Shown: positions 17,361 to 26,460, counted from the stretch's first letter. The stretch is DNA of 64,000 nt from Secundilactobacillus mixtipabuli (GCF_002217925.1 NZ_BCMF01000004.1:1-64000); one strand, 5' to 3'. Translations and numbers: made by a program. The notes: generated by a model not told the origin, from the sequence alone.

Positions 17361-18383
17361 CTACCCTTTCGTTTGCGGATCAAAGGCATCGCGCAGACCA
17401 TCGGCAAAAATGTTAAAGGCAATCATAATCACTGACAGCACAATGGCTGGATACCACATTTGATATGGCAAAAATTGGAAGTTCTTTTGACCATCGTTCA
17501 GCAACGTCCCAAGTGAGGCTTGCGGCGCGCTGATCCCGATCCCGACGAAGGACAGGAAAGCCTCGAAGAAGATGGCACTTGGAATCGTGAACATGGTTTG
17601 AATAATAATGATACTCGATAGGTTCGGCAGCAAGTGTTTGAAGGCAATTTTAAGTGAACTTTCACCTAACGTTTTCGCCGCCAAAACGTACTCTTGTTCC
17701 TTTAACTCCAAGGTTTGCGCCCGGATCAGACGGGCCATCGTCGTCCAGCTAGAAAACGCGATTGCTAGCGTAATGGACATCATGCCTGGTTTCAGAATCA
17801 AAATCAGCAGCACGACGACAACCAGCGTTGGAATCGACATGATAATTTCAATGACACGTTGCATGAAGTTATCGATCCAGCCACCCTTCCAGCCAGAAAA
17901 CAGACCGAAAGTAACGCCGATCAACAGGTCAACCGCTGTGGCAACCACCGCAACCGTCAATGAAATCCGTGTCCCAAAGAGGATTCTGGATAACATATCA
18001 CGACCGAGATAATCGGTTCCCAGCAAGTAGTGCACACCAGCACCTGCACCAGCAGCCTGGTAAGCATTGACTCGGGTCCCCGCTTGCATCAACGTCCCGT
18101 TGACACCATTAATATTAATGCCGGGCCACTTAGGTGGTAAGTTTGCAAATTGCGGATTGACGGCGTTAGGGTTATGCGGTGAAAAGAACGCCGATCCAAA
18201 CGCTAATACAAAGAAGACCACGAGGATGATCATTGCAATAATCGCACTTTTATTCATTTTTAAGCGACGCCATGCATCTTGCATGAAAGTCAGATTAGGT
18301 GCCGCAATTTTTTCACTGTCGAGATGTTTTGACTTATCAAGAGGTTCAAAACTATCTGCAGGAAGCTTTACTTCGTCAGCCAT
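17361..18383 (-). CDS. oppC: Oligopeptide ABC transporter permease OppC
   Basis: 340 aa permease. A cytosolic N-terminus is followed by an OppC_N helix (about residues 45-70), then the BPD_transp_1 domain with five helices and the ATPase-coupling loop EYVLAAKTLGESSLKIAFKHLLPN. AGGAGG lies upstream of the ATG. Located 15 nt after oppB. Confidence 0.95.
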   Translation of the reverse strand: MADEVKLPADSFEPLDKSKHLDSEKIAAPNLTFMQDAWRRLKMNKSAIIAMIILVVFFVLAFGSAFFSPHNPNAVNPQFANLPPKWPGININGVNGTLMQAGTRVNAYQAAGAGAGVHYLLGTDYLGRDMLSRILFGTRISLTVAVVATAVDLLIGVTFGLFSGWKGGWIDNFMQRVIEIIMSIPTLVVVVLLILILKPGMMSITLAIAFSSWTTMARLIRAQTLELKEQEYVLAAKTLGESSLKIAFKHLLPNLSSIIIIQTMFTIPSAIFFEAFLSFVGIGISAPQASLGTLLNDGQKNFQFLPYQMWYPAIVLSVIMIAFNIFADGLRDAFDPQTKG

Positions 18384-18398
18384 TTTTTTGCCTCCTAA

Positions 18399-19328
18399 TT
18401 AATTACTTCTGCCAGAGATTCGAATTCGTGGATCAATAATTCCGTATACGATATCGGTGATCAGCAGAACCACCATCAGCATGACACTGTAAACAATCGT
18501 GACGGCCATGATGGTTGGATAATCGTTGGTCAGAATCGACTTGACAAATTGTTCCCCGATACCAGGAATTGAGAAGATGTTTTCAATGACCATTGAACCG
18601 GTCATGATGTTAACCGCCAACGGGCCAATGATCGTGACGACTGGAATCAAACTGTTCCGCAGCGCATGGTGATAAATCACGCCCCACTTGCTCAGCCCTT
18701 TAGCCCTAGCCAGCTCAATATAGTCTGAATTTAAAACATCCACCATTTCTGTCCGGGTGAACCGCGCCGTATCCGCGAACGGCGACGCGGCCAACGCAAG
18801 GGTTGGCAAAACGGTGTAGGCAAAACCGCCCCAATCAGCAATCGGGAACAAGTGTAATTTTAAGCCAAGGAAATATTGAAGCAAAACCGCCAACACGAAA
18901 CTAGGAATGGAAATCCCAAGAATTGAAATAATGGTCGTGGTTGTATCGACCCAAGTGTTTTTCTTGATGGCACCTAACGCACCAACTAAGATCCCGGGAA
19001 CGACCCCTAAAATCATCGCTTGTAATCCCAACAGTAGCGACGGTCCGATCCGGCTTGAAATCAAGTAGGAAACCGGCTGGTCACTAAACTGGAAGGAGGT
19101 CCCAAAGTTACCTTGGAACACACCGCCAACGTAAATCAAGTACTGCTGCCAGATGGGCTTAGTTAAGCCATACTGTTTCAAAATTAAATGTTGCTGTGCC
19201 GGTGACAGCTTTTGCTGGTTTTGCAATGGTGTCCCTGGCAATAATTTCATCAGAAAAAACGTGACCGTGATGACGATGAATAAGGTTAACAGCAGGTAAA
19301 AGACCCGCTTTAATAAATATTTCGCCAT
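18399..19328 (-). CDS. oppB: Oligopeptide ABC transporter permease OppB
   Basis: 309 aa, six predicted helices, with the N-terminal MAKYLLKRVFYLL typical of OppB and the coupling loop DYIELARAKGLSKWGVIYHHALRN. GGAGAGG lies seven nt before the ATG. It is separated from oppA by 117 nt that hold a terminator-like hairpin, so expression below oppA is probably lowered. Confidence 0.95.
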   Translation of the reverse strand: MAKYLLKRVFYLLLTLFIVITVTFFLMKLLPGTPLQNQQKLSPAQQHLILKQYGLTKPIWQQYLIYVGGVFQGNFGTSFQFSDQPVSYLISSRIGPSLLLGLQAMILGVVPGILVGALGAIKKNTWVDTTTTIISILGISIPSFVLAVLLQYFLGLKLHLFPIADWGGFAYTVLPTLALAASPFADTARFTRTEMVDVLNSDYIELARAKGLSKWGVIYHHALRNSLIPVVTIIGPLAVNIMTGSMVIENIFSIPGIGEQFVKSILTNDYPTIMAVTIVYSVMLMVVLLITDIVYGIIDPRIRISGRSN

Positions 19329-19391
19329 GAAAATACCTCTCCATTCTACTAACTATTTAACATCTCGATACGGTTCTTAATTATGTAAAAA

Positions 19392-19418
19392 CAAAGCATG
19401 GCGTCAAACCAAGCTTTG
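19392..19418 (-). terminator. Intra-operon terminator-like hairpin between oppA and oppB
   Basis: On the minus strand CAAAGCTTGG-TTTGACG-CCATGCTTTG forms a 10-bp stem with one mismatch followed by TTTTTAC. It lies about 30 nt after the oppA stop and would make the binding protein more abundant than the membrane parts. Confidence 0.6.
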
Positions 19419-19445
19419 CAATCACGTAGACAACTTCTCGTTTCT

Positions 19446-21077
19446 TTATTGATGGCTTGAAATATAAGCTCGACTGAAGTCCCATTGTGCGCCCGTTGGG
19501 AAGTACTGAAGACCGTGAACATAAGGTTTCAGCATCTGTGGTTGTGAGCGTTGATAAATGGGTGCAACCCCTTGCTGTTCCATCAAGGTCTTTTCGGCAC
19601 TCACCAAATCATTCCAACGGGAATCCGGATTGTTAGCATCCTTGCCCTCAGCGTTCTTGATCGCGGTATCATAAGCCTTATTCTGCCAACGGCCACGATT
19701 GTAAGCATTATTGGAAGTAAATAACGAGCTAAAGGAGATTGCATCCGGAAAATCAGCGATCCAGCCACCGACCACCATATCAAAGTCCCCATCGTTCGAA
19801 CGTGTGAGCCGAACATTAAATGGAACCGCGGTAGTCGTGAGTTTCAATCCAGGCAGTTTATCTAATTGACTCTGAATAAATTCAATCGTCTTTTTACCGT
19901 TTGGCGTATCATCCGCAAGTAAGTTCAGCGTGATGCTGGATTGACCAGACTGCTGCAGGGCTTTCTTCCAAAGTGCCCGTGCCTCGGTCAAGTTATACGC
20001 CGTTCCAGATTTGACGTAGGCTGCATCAGCAAAATCAGTGTGTCCTTTTTTAGCTAGTCCAGCTGGTACGAAGCCCTTTGGTTTGTGGGAGCCATCCGCC
20101 AAAATATTATGTGTAAATGACTGCCTGTTAATCGCTAACGAAATGGCTTTTCTGGCATCAACGTTATTTTTGAAGAAGCCATTACGCTGGTTAAATTCAA
20201 GATAAAACATCGATGCCGACTCCCTAACGTGCATGTCAGGTGAATTCTTCAAGTGACGATACTGCAGGCCATCAGTCATTAACTCATCCACTTTGCCGCT
20301 TTGATACAGGCTCAACCAGGTCCCTGGATCCTTGATTACCTGATACTTAACGGCTTTCAGCTTGGTAGCTTTCGCATCCCAATAACGATTGTTCTTTTTC
20401 AGTGTCCAAGTATCATTGGTCCCGTTCCAGTCTGTCAGCTTAAACGGCCCGTTATAGACCGCTTTATCGGCTGCAGTGGCATATTTAGCGCCATACTTCT
20501 TAACCACCTGCTGATTCTGCGGCAAGAACGCTTGAGAAGCAACTAAGTACTTGAAATAGCCCTGTGGCTTCGACAGTGTCACAATCAGTTGATGCTTGCC
20601 ATGTGCTTTGACTCCCAGACTGGAAGGCGATTTTTTACCCTTATTAACGGCTTCAAAATTGGCCACGTGGCTGTAAAGATAAGCGTATTGGGCAGCTGTT
20701 TTAGGCGTTACCGTCCGTCGCCAGCCATAAACGAAGTCGGCCGCCGTTACTGGCGTACCATTGCTCCACTTAGAATGCCGCAGGTTAAAGGTCCAAGTTT
20801 TACCGTCCTTTGAAACCTCATAGGATTTGGCAACACCAGGGCGAAGTTTCGACCCCTGACCAATCCTGAGCAGCCCTTCGTCAACGTTGTTTAGTGCACC
20901 ACCACTGACGACATCCGTTGACTTTGAAGGATCCATTGTCGGTAAGTCAGCTGTCTCCACCCAGTGGAGCGTTTGGTCACTATCCAAACGCGGTCGATTT
21001 TGATGACCGCAAGAGGCTAATAACAGCAATGACGCGCCTGAAATAGTTCCAAATGCTATCGTTTTTTTAAACTTCAT
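19446..21077 (-). CDS. oppA: Oligopeptide-binding lipoprotein OppA
   Basis: Family 5 solute-binding protein of about 543 aa. The signal peptide MKFKKTIAFGTISGASLLLLASC ends in a lipobox, so the mature Cys would be lipid-anchored outside the cell. The mature part has the expected GLLRIGQGSKLRPGVAKSYE and YVWGWRR-like (FVYGWRRTVTP) segments. The open frame extends to 21116, but the codon-14 ATG (21077) has AAAGGGAG ten nt upstream and gives a proper signal peptide. First gene of oppABCDF. Its upstream region has paired direct repeats at 21231-21263. Confidence 0.95.
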   Translation of the reverse strand: MKFKKTIAFGTISGASLLLLASCGHQNRPRLDSDQTLHWVETADLPTMDPSKSTDVVSGGALNNVDEGLLRIGQGSKLRPGVAKSYEVSKDGKTWTFNLRHSKWSNGTPVTAADFVYGWRRTVTPKTAAQYAYLYSHVANFEAVNKGKKSPSSLGVKAHGKHQLIVTLSKPQGYFKYLVASQAFLPQNQQVVKKYGAKYATAADKAVYNGPFKLTDWNGTNDTWTLKKNNRYWDAKATKLKAVKYQVIKDPGTWLSLYQSGKVDELMTDGLQYRHLKNSPDMHVRESASMFYLEFNQRNGFFKNNVDARKAISLAINRQSFTHNILADGSHKPKGFVPAGLAKKGHTDFADAAYVKSGTAYNLTEARALWKKALQQSGQSSITLNLLADDTPNGKKTIEFIQSQLDKLPGLKLTTTAVPFNVRLTRSNDGDFDMVVGGWIADFPDAISFSSLFTSNNAYNRGRWQNKAYDTAIKNAEGKDANNPDSRWNDLVSAEKTLMEQQGVAPIYQRSQPQMLKPYVHGLQYFPTGAQWDFSRAYISSHQ

Positions 21078-21230
21078 AGCCAGCCAGCTCCCTTTAATTT
21101 TCGCGTAAACGTGCACGAATATTTATTGAATATTGTATATTAGAAAAGCATTAAAATCAATGGCACTTTATCATTTTACACGTCTAACCCAGCGAACCTT
21201 GGGAAAATTTATCAAAAAAGGGTGCATATA

Positions 21231-21263
21231 TTTTCGCTCAATAGAATATCTTTTCGTTCAATA
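21231..21263. promoter_or_regulatory. Direct repeats TTTTCGYTCAATA, candidate operator
   Basis: TTTTCGCTCAATA (21231-21243) and TTTTCGTTCAATA (21251-21263) recur with a 20-bp period (two helical turns) in the divergent region between oppA and hflX. This is typical spacing for cooperative protein binding. The rest of 21078-21428 shows no gene. Confidence 0.4.
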
Positions 21264-21390
21264 AACCTTAACTTAACGCATTGACTATGCGTCAGCAGGC
21301 TCTTTTCAGTTTAAACTTTCACTGTTTAAAAATCAATTGTGCAAAACACATTTAATCTGCTGATCTGCTCAGTCCCATGCTGATAGCGTA

Positions 21391-21399
21391 TGTTATACT
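21391..21399 (+). promoter_or_regulatory. hflX: hflX extended -10 promoter
   Basis: TG-T-TATACT at 21391-21399 is an extended -10 about 30 nt before the hflX start. There is no good -35. Confidence 0.45.
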
Positions 21400-21428
21400 G
21401 AGGCTAAACAACTAAGGATGGTGACAAC

Positions 21429-22706
21429 ATGGATAACAGCGAACTTGTGCCGGTCATTAACATTGGCCTTAATACAGGACGCTATAACTTTGATTATGCC
21501 ATGGAAGAGTTAAAGGCTTTGTCGGAAGCTAATAACATGAACGTGGTAGAAACCACTGTGCAGAATCTGAGTCAGCCAGTTTCCGGAACTTATTTTGGGA
21601 CTGGTAAAGTAGAAGAACTTCGCGATATTGTCGTTGATAACGGTGCTGAAATCGTTGTCGCTAACGATGAACTGACCCCTAGCCAAATCAGAAACTTAGA
21701 AAAAGTTGTCAAGGTTCCCGTTATGGACCGTACCGGCCTCATTCTAGCAATCTTTGCTAATCGGGCACAAAGCCGAGAAGCCAAACTGCAAGTGCAGCTG
21801 GCCAAGCTGCAGTATCAAATGCCACGACTGCACACCGCCATGAATCAGCGTTTAGACCAACAAACAGGCACTAGTGCCGGTGGTGGTTTCACCAACCGTG
21901 GTGCTGGTGAAGCACAGATCGAATTAAATCGTCGGACGGTTCAGCGGCAGATCAACCACGTTCGTCACGAACTCAAAGATGTTGACAAGTCAGCTGAAGT
22001 CAAACGCCAGCAACGCGAAAAGATTCAGTTACCCAACGTTGCGTTAATTGGTTATACTAACGCCGGTAAATCCACGATCATGAACGAACTGATCAAACGT
22101 TACGGGATGAATGACGACAAACAAGTCATGGTTAAAAACATGCTGTTTGCGACTTTGGACACCAGCGTGCGCCAGCTGCAGTTTGACGATTCCAAGAAAT
22201 TGCTGCTTAGCGATACGGTTGGTTTTGTTTCCCAATTACCGACAACTTTAGTGGAAGCTTTCAAGTCGACTCTGTATGAGGCTGCCAATGCTGACCTGCT
22301 GGTTCAAGTCGTTGATTACTCCAGTCCTAACCGAATCGATATGATGGCAACCACCAAGAAAACCTTGGCTGATATTGGCGTGCCGGATTTGCCAATGATT
22401 ACCGTTTACAACAAAGCTGATTTAACTGACAACGACTTCCCTTCTCGTGCTGGTGATGAAATTGTGGTTTCCGCTAAGGACACTGCCTCAATCGACTTGC
22501 TGGTACAAGTCATCAGAGAAAAAGTCTTCAAGAACTATGTCACTGCAACCTTCCTCATTCCGTTTGAAAAGGGTGACGTGGTTTCGTATTTAAACGAACA
22601 CGCCAGCGTTAAATCAACGGATTATCTGGAAAACGGTACAAAGATCGAAGCTGAAGTCACCAATGTTGATTATCAGCGATTCGAAAAATACGTTTTGGAA
22701 CAATAA
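21429..22706 (+). CDS. hflX: GTPase HflX
   Basis: Ribosome-associated GTPase that splits stalled ribosomes under stress. The N-terminal HflX domain (residues 1-190) ends in the Gly-rich linker GTSAGGGFTNRGAGEAQ. The G domain has G1 GYTNAGKST, the G3 DTVGF and G4 NKAD. The 425 aa length is normal. AAGGATGG precedes the ATG. Transcribed alone, with its own terminator at 22722-22757. Confidence 0.96.
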   Translation: MDNSELVPVINIGLNTGRYNFDYAMEELKALSEANNMNVVETTVQNLSQPVSGTYFGTGKVEELRDIVVDNGAEIVVANDELTPSQIRNLEKVVKVPVMDRTGLILAIFANRAQSREAKLQVQLAKLQYQMPRLHTAMNQRLDQQTGTSAGGGFTNRGAGEAQIELNRRTVQRQINHVRHELKDVDKSAEVKRQQREKIQLPNVALIGYTNAGKSTIMNELIKRYGMNDDKQVMVKNMLFATLDTSVRQLQFDDSKKLLLSDTVGFVSQLPTTLVEAFKSTLYEAANADLLVQVVDYSSPNRIDMMATTKKTLADIGVPDLPMITVYNKADLTDNDFPSRAGDEIVVSAKDTASIDLLVQVIREKVFKNYVTATFLIPFEKGDVVSYLNEHASVKSTDYLENGTKIEAEVTNVDYQRFEKYVLEQ

Positions 22707-22721
22707 TGATTCAGTGATATT

Positions 22722-22757
22722 TAGTGTTGATGAGAAATCATCAGCACTATTTTTTTT
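22722..22757 (+). terminator. hflX: hflX terminator
   Basis: A perfect 12-bp stem TAGTGTTGATGA / TCATCAGCACTA (one G-U) with a GAAA tetraloop is followed by eight Ts. Confidence 0.9.
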
Positions 22758-22767
22758 ATGCAAGAGA

Positions 22768-22984
22768 GTGCGACACAACTCGGTAGATTCCAGAATGTAA
22801 CGAAAACAAGCCATTTCGACGTTTTTTTGTCGGAGTGGCTTGTTTTTCGTTACATGGCCGGAATCTGAGTTGTAGAGCATATTTAGACTAAATTAAAGTA
22901 TTGAACAAAAGCAAACTTTAAGTGGTCTTTCAGTCAAGAAACCAGATGAAATTTTTATCAATATACACTTATGCTTCAGCTTCC
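22768..22984 (+). repeat. Palindromic intergenic element, copy C
   Basis: The hairpin 22776-22872 reads AACTC-GGT-AGATTCC-AGAAT-GTAACG, then an inner stem (AACAAGCCATTTCGAC), and returns through CGTTAC-ATGGCC-GGAATCT-GAGTT. The tail (GACTAAATTAAAGTATTGAACAAAAG, ATCAATATACACTTATG) is a diverged version of the tail of copies A and B. It lies between convergent hflX and the beta-helix gene. Its inner stem shares no sequence with copies A, B or D but pairs fully. Confidence 0.7.
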
Positions 22985-23015
22985 TCAAAATACCTATCAG
23001 ACTCGTTACATATTT

Positions 23016-24836
23016 CTAATAAAAGGCACTCGACCGAGTCCAGTACTTATTATTAACCAAATAGTAGGTCGAAGCCTTCCCATTTAACACAGATACTCGG
23101 GTTGCCCGTTGCGTGATAGTAACTGGCTTAGAACCCAAATCAGCCGTTGTTCCGGCTAGCTTAGCCAACTGCGGATCATTAAATACCTTAGTATACATCA
23201 AATAATTCTTGATTGGACTCAATGACCGGACATACGTGGCGTACTTGATTGAATCAAATTTCAGTGCCCCTGAACGGACCCAGTACTTCCGGGCGTTTGG
23301 ATTAGAACTGAAACGAATTCGGTACCATTTGCCGCTGTCAGCCGTGGCCCGCATATCAACGTAGACGATGCCCGATTGCTTGGCATTAGACCAGCCATCA
23401 TGCTGACTATAAATGTACCAGCCGGCGTGGCCACGAATATGATTATACAAACTATACTTTTGGGCTGCCTGAGTCGTTAACTTAGCGTACTGACCGTTAT
23501 AACCCGCAGCATATGATTCTTTCTTATTAGTGGCTTTGTGCCCCTTGTACTTACCCGTCAATTTTTGTAATTTTGAGGTGTTCGTCATGTCAGAGGGTTT
23601 CACTGCGACATTTTTATTGTTGGTGTTGGCACTGACTGTCATATCACTAGCATTCATTCCAGCACTTAACACAAAGGGAATCTTACTCTTTGAGCTGGTG
23701 ATTTTATTCCCCGTGACCTTCACACCGGTGATGCCATCGCCCTTTGAATTATCAAAGTAAACATACCGGTTATTGGGATTAAGGTTGACGAATTTATTAT
23801 TCGTAATCTGAATGTTCGACATCTTCACAATTGGTGAAAGGTTGTAAATCCGAATGTAGTTACCTGATCCTAAAGCACCTTTATTTTCAAAGGTATTATT
23901 GCTGATATATAAGTTTGAAACACAAACGAAGTGAATGTTCGCCCCATCAGCACTCAATAGTGGTTTAGCATCCTGAACGTAATTGTTGGTAAAGTGGATA
24001 TCGTGAATAATGCCACCTGCACCGTTGGCGTAAAGTGCGTGCTGTCCGATTGGGTTTGGTGCAAATGACTTCACTGAACCTGACTTATTGGAAAGCGGTA
24101 CAAATTTATTTTTAGTCACGTTAATATCGTAAGACGGTAAGTTATCATACACATCCCCTGGTTCGTGATACGACATGGCTTTATGGTTAGAATAATCCAC
24201 TTGAATCGCTTCTTTATAGTCAGTTTGCGCGTTAAACCCGGTAAAGGTTGAATTCTTAACGTTAACATCGTGACTGCCATCAATATCAAGATAATGCCCT
24301 GTTGGTGATTCGGCGTTATCAAAGGTACAGTTATTGAAGTTCACATGCTGAGCATGATGAATTGATTGGACAAAAACACTTTGTCCAGCCGACTTATTGT
24401 AATCGCCGCGGAAGGAGGCGTTATTCCACGTAATGTTGCTGATCCCGCCGTTGTAACCACTTTTGGGACTAGGATAAACAAACGCCATCCGGTCACCATT
24501 TTTAATGGTAAATTCGGCACCCTTATCAAAATCAAAGGTCATATGTGAATGCAGCACGATTGCATCTAGCTTAGAATCCGTAAATAAGTAGTTGCCCTTC
24601 GGAACGTGAATTGTGACGTTCTCATTGGAATTGTCGATAATCTCTTGAAGCTTGGCACTATTATCGGTTTTGCCGTTTCCGACCATCCCTTGACTCTGCA
24701 CGTTAATGGTCTGATCCGCATGGGCCACAGTGACCTGTTCAAAACTCAAACTATTTTGTCCAAGTTGTGCTACCCCGAAGCTCATCGCAAGTCCAAAAGT
24801 GATAGCTCCTAATATTAATTTCATTGGTTTACTCAT
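23016..24836 (-). CDS. Secreted right-handed beta-helix (pectate-lyase-3-like) protein with C-terminal wall-binding-like repeats
   Basis: The signal peptide is MSKPMKLILGAITFGLAMSFGVAQLGQ, with AHA-like cleavage near VTVAHAD. The motif NVQSQGMVGNGKTDNSAKLQEIID is the classic opening of Pectate_lyase_3/tailspike-type helices, followed by repeated N-x-(T/S)-F-type coils to about residue 420. The last 150 residues hold two repeats ending YWVRSGAL and YWTRSSAF, resembling SH3/GW-type cell-wall modules. Likely acts on a polysaccharide at the cell surface; catalytic residues are not identifiable. The start at 24836 (codon 5) is preferred to 24848, which abuts the GGGAGAGG site. A tnpB element ends about 50 nt upstream of it. 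Confidence 0.82.
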   Translation of the reverse strand: MSKPMKLILGAITFGLAMSFGVAQLGQNSLSFEQVTVAHADQTINVQSQGMVGNGKTDNSAKLQEIIDNSNENVTIHVPKGNYLFTDSKLDAIVLHSHMTFDFDKGAEFTIKNGDRMAFVYPSPKSGYNGGISNITWNNASFRGDYNKSAGQSVFVQSIHHAQHVNFNNCTFDNAESPTGHYLDIDGSHDVNVKNSTFTGFNAQTDYKEAIQVDYSNHKAMSYHEPGDVYDNLPSYDINVTKNKFVPLSNKSGSVKSFAPNPIGQHALYANGAGGIIHDIHFTNNYVQDAKPLLSADGANIHFVCVSNLYISNNTFENKGALGSGNYIRIYNLSPIVKMSNIQITNNKFVNLNPNNRYVYFDNSKGDGITGVKVTGNKITSSKSKIPFVLSAGMNASDMTVSANTNNKNVAVKPSDMTNTSKLQKLTGKYKGHKATNKKESYAAGYNGQYAKLTTQAAQKYSLYNHIRGHAGWYIYSQHDGWSNAKQSGIVYVDMRATADSGKWYRIRFSSNPNARKYWVRSGALKFDSIKYATYVRSLSPIKNYLMYTKVFNDPQLAKLAGTTADLGSKPVTITQRATRVSVLNGKASTYYLVNNKYWTRSSAFY

Positions 24837-24887
24837 ATCACACGACATCCTCTCCCAAAAACAAAGTGGCTTTCTATCTAGAATACC

Positions 24888-25030
24888 GTGAACTACTCAT
24901 CATTAAAGTAACGAGCTTCTAGGAACACCGCTGACTTACGCATCATTCAAAGAATGGTGCGCAGAGGTTACGGTTATTGACTAAGGACTGTTCCAGCCCA
25001 GGTGGTCTTTTTTTATTATGCTGTCGCTTT
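24888..25030 (-). ncRNA. Predicted omega RNA region of tnpB
   Basis: In TnpB systems the guide RNA is made from the tnpB 3' end and the element's right end, with the guide lying just outside the element. Here about 130 nt of non-coding sequence with complementary blocks (for example GTAACCTCTGCGCACCATTC and nearby segments) separates the tnpB stop from the inferred end. The guide would then begin GGTATTCTAGATAGAAAG at 24887 leftward. Position is inferred from family knowledge. Confidence 0.45.
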
Positions 25031-26158
25031 TAAAATGTTGACTGCGGCGTTAATATCGCGATCATGGTTAATCCTGCAGTTGGGACACGTCCACTGGCGA
25101 ATATCCAAGGCGTGTTTACCATCATCATAGCCACAGACTGAACAGAGCTGGGAAGTCTTTCTGGGATTAACAGTGACCAGCTTTTTACCATACCAGGCAC
25201 ATTTATATTCCAGCATTATGCGAAGTTTTCGCCAAGATTGGTTGGCAATTGCTCTGGATAACTTGTGATTTTTCATCAGATTTTTGGTTTTCAAATCTTC
25301 AATTTTAATCACGTCATATTGTTCAACCAGTTCTTTAGTGACGTTATGCAGATAGTTATCCCGTTGATTGGCAATCTTTTCATTATATCTAGCGACCATG
25401 TGTTTAGCCTTCTGATAATTTTTAAAGTCTGTCAGCTCACGTGGCTCAATTACTTTATTGTGGTGATCCCAAGCAATCGCTGCTTGGGCCTGATGGCGAC
25501 GTCTCGCTAAACGTTTTTCCCAGTAATGTTTCCTTTTACTGAGCCGTTTATCAAATCGGATGGTGGGATATTTGACCCCATCGGAAGTAATCATGAGATC
25601 AGCAACACCCATATCAACGCCGATAGCCTTAGTAGTCTTGATTAATGACTCAATATCAGTATCAACCAAAATAACGGCGTAGAACTTGCCAGTAGCAGAG
25701 CGTCGAATCGTGACGTTCTTAATCTTGCCAACTGGTTGTCGTCCAGCTTTAAATCTCAGGCATCCCAGCTTGGGTAACTTAAGGTGATGCTGATCAACCA
25801 ATTGAATATTGTGATTAACCGCATTACATTGATAGCTTTGTTTAGGAAACTTACGGGCCTTGAACTTCGGAAACCCTTTGTGTTCTTTGAACAATTTTTG
25901 ATAAGCATGATGTAAGTCGCGACTCACATGCAGCAGTGACGTTGATTCAGCTGCTTTGAGAAACGGATATTCCTGTTTCAAACACTTAATAAGGTAGTTC
26001 ATACCAAACTCATTAACGTAACTGCCACCGTTAGCGTAGCGCTGCTTCTGCATGTCGAGCAGCTGATTCCAAACGAAACGGCAGTAACCGAAGTTAGCCG
26101 TGATTTTTTCCTGCTGTTGTGCCGTGGGATAGATGCGGGTTTTAATCGCTTTTAGCAT
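25016..26158 (-). CDS. tnpB: TnpB RNA-guided DNA endonuclease (IS200/IS605 OrfB)
   Basis: TnpB is the RuvC-type, RNA-guided nuclease ancestral to Cas12. All catalytic features are intact: RuvC-I Asp in GVDMGVADL (about residue 187 of the open frame), RuvC-II Glu in IKIEDLKTKNL, the zinc ribbon CSVCG / CPNC and RuvC-III in HDRDINAAVNI. The N-terminal MLKAIKTRIYPT is typical. The open frame begins at 26173, but the ATG at 26158 gives the family start, with AAAGG upstream. About 380 aa, not truncated. It lies between the beta-helix gene and the glutamine-type transporter. Confidence 0.93.
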   Translation of the reverse strand: MLKAIKTRIYPTAQQQEKITANFGYCRFVWNQLLDMQKQRYANGGSYVNEFGMNYLIKCLKQEYPFLKAAESTSLLHVSRDLHHAYQKLFKEHKGFPKFKARKFPKQSYQCNAVNHNIQLVDQHHLKLPKLGCLRFKAGRQPVGKIKNVTIRRSATGKFYAVILVDTDIESLIKTTKAIGVDMGVADLMITSDGVKYPTIRFDKRLSKRKHYWEKRLARRRHQAQAAIAWDHHNKVIEPRELTDFKNYQKAKHMVARYNEKIANQRDNYLHNVTKELVEQYDVIKIEDLKTKNLMKNHKLSRAIANQSWRKLRIMLEYKCAWYGKKLVTVNPRKTSQLCSVCGYDDGKHALDIRQWTCPNCRINHDRDINAAVNILKATA

Positions 26159-26357
26159 CATAAGCGGTAACATCCTTTGATTTTGTCATTAGCAAACGTA
26201 TGTTCTTATTATACAATATTCCCAACCGGTTGCCAACAAACAACGTCAAAAAAGACAATTCATCACGTCCTTAAAAGAACAGGTTTCCTTGCCAAAATTT
26301 AAGAAAATTGCTAATTAGGTTTAACTATTTCAAACATATAAATTAATCCTGTTCAAA

Positions 26358-26460
26358 CAAGCAAAGAGTTGCATCTAAGGGCTCGCAACAAAAATTCCCC
26401 AAGTTCAGGGAATTTCCGTTACGAGCCCTTAGACTCCACTCTTTAAACGCTTGTTTTCAC
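26358..26460. repeat. Long hairpin element, possible distant relative of copies A-E (copy F)
   Basis: Outer arms AAAGAGT / ACTCTTT enclose CTAAGGGCTCG / CGAGCCCTTAG, then an inner AAATTCCC / GGGAATTT stem with loop CCAAGTTCA, whose complement TGAACTTG also forms the loop of copy E. The outer AAACAAGC / GCTTGTTT blocks extend the pairing. It lies directly past the 3' end of the permease gene at 26471 and is probably its terminator. The remaining sequence back to 26220 shows no gene. Confidence 0.55.

Larger units (their letters stand above)
24888..26220 (-). mobile_element. IS200/IS605-type element carrying only tnpB
   Basis: A single tnpB gene with short non-coding flanks. No Y1 transposase (tnpA) is present, so the element is non-autonomous or depends on TnpA in trans. 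The right end probably lies near 24888, where the minus strand reads GAGTAGTTCAC. The left end lies near 26200-26220, where it reads AAGAACATACGTTTG. Both ends are estimates because subterminal hairpins and the target site were not resolved. Confidence 0.6.

Noticed and set aside
24888-26220. Complete autonomous IS605 with tnpA and tnpB
   Set aside because: No Y1 transposase frame is found on either side of tnpB.
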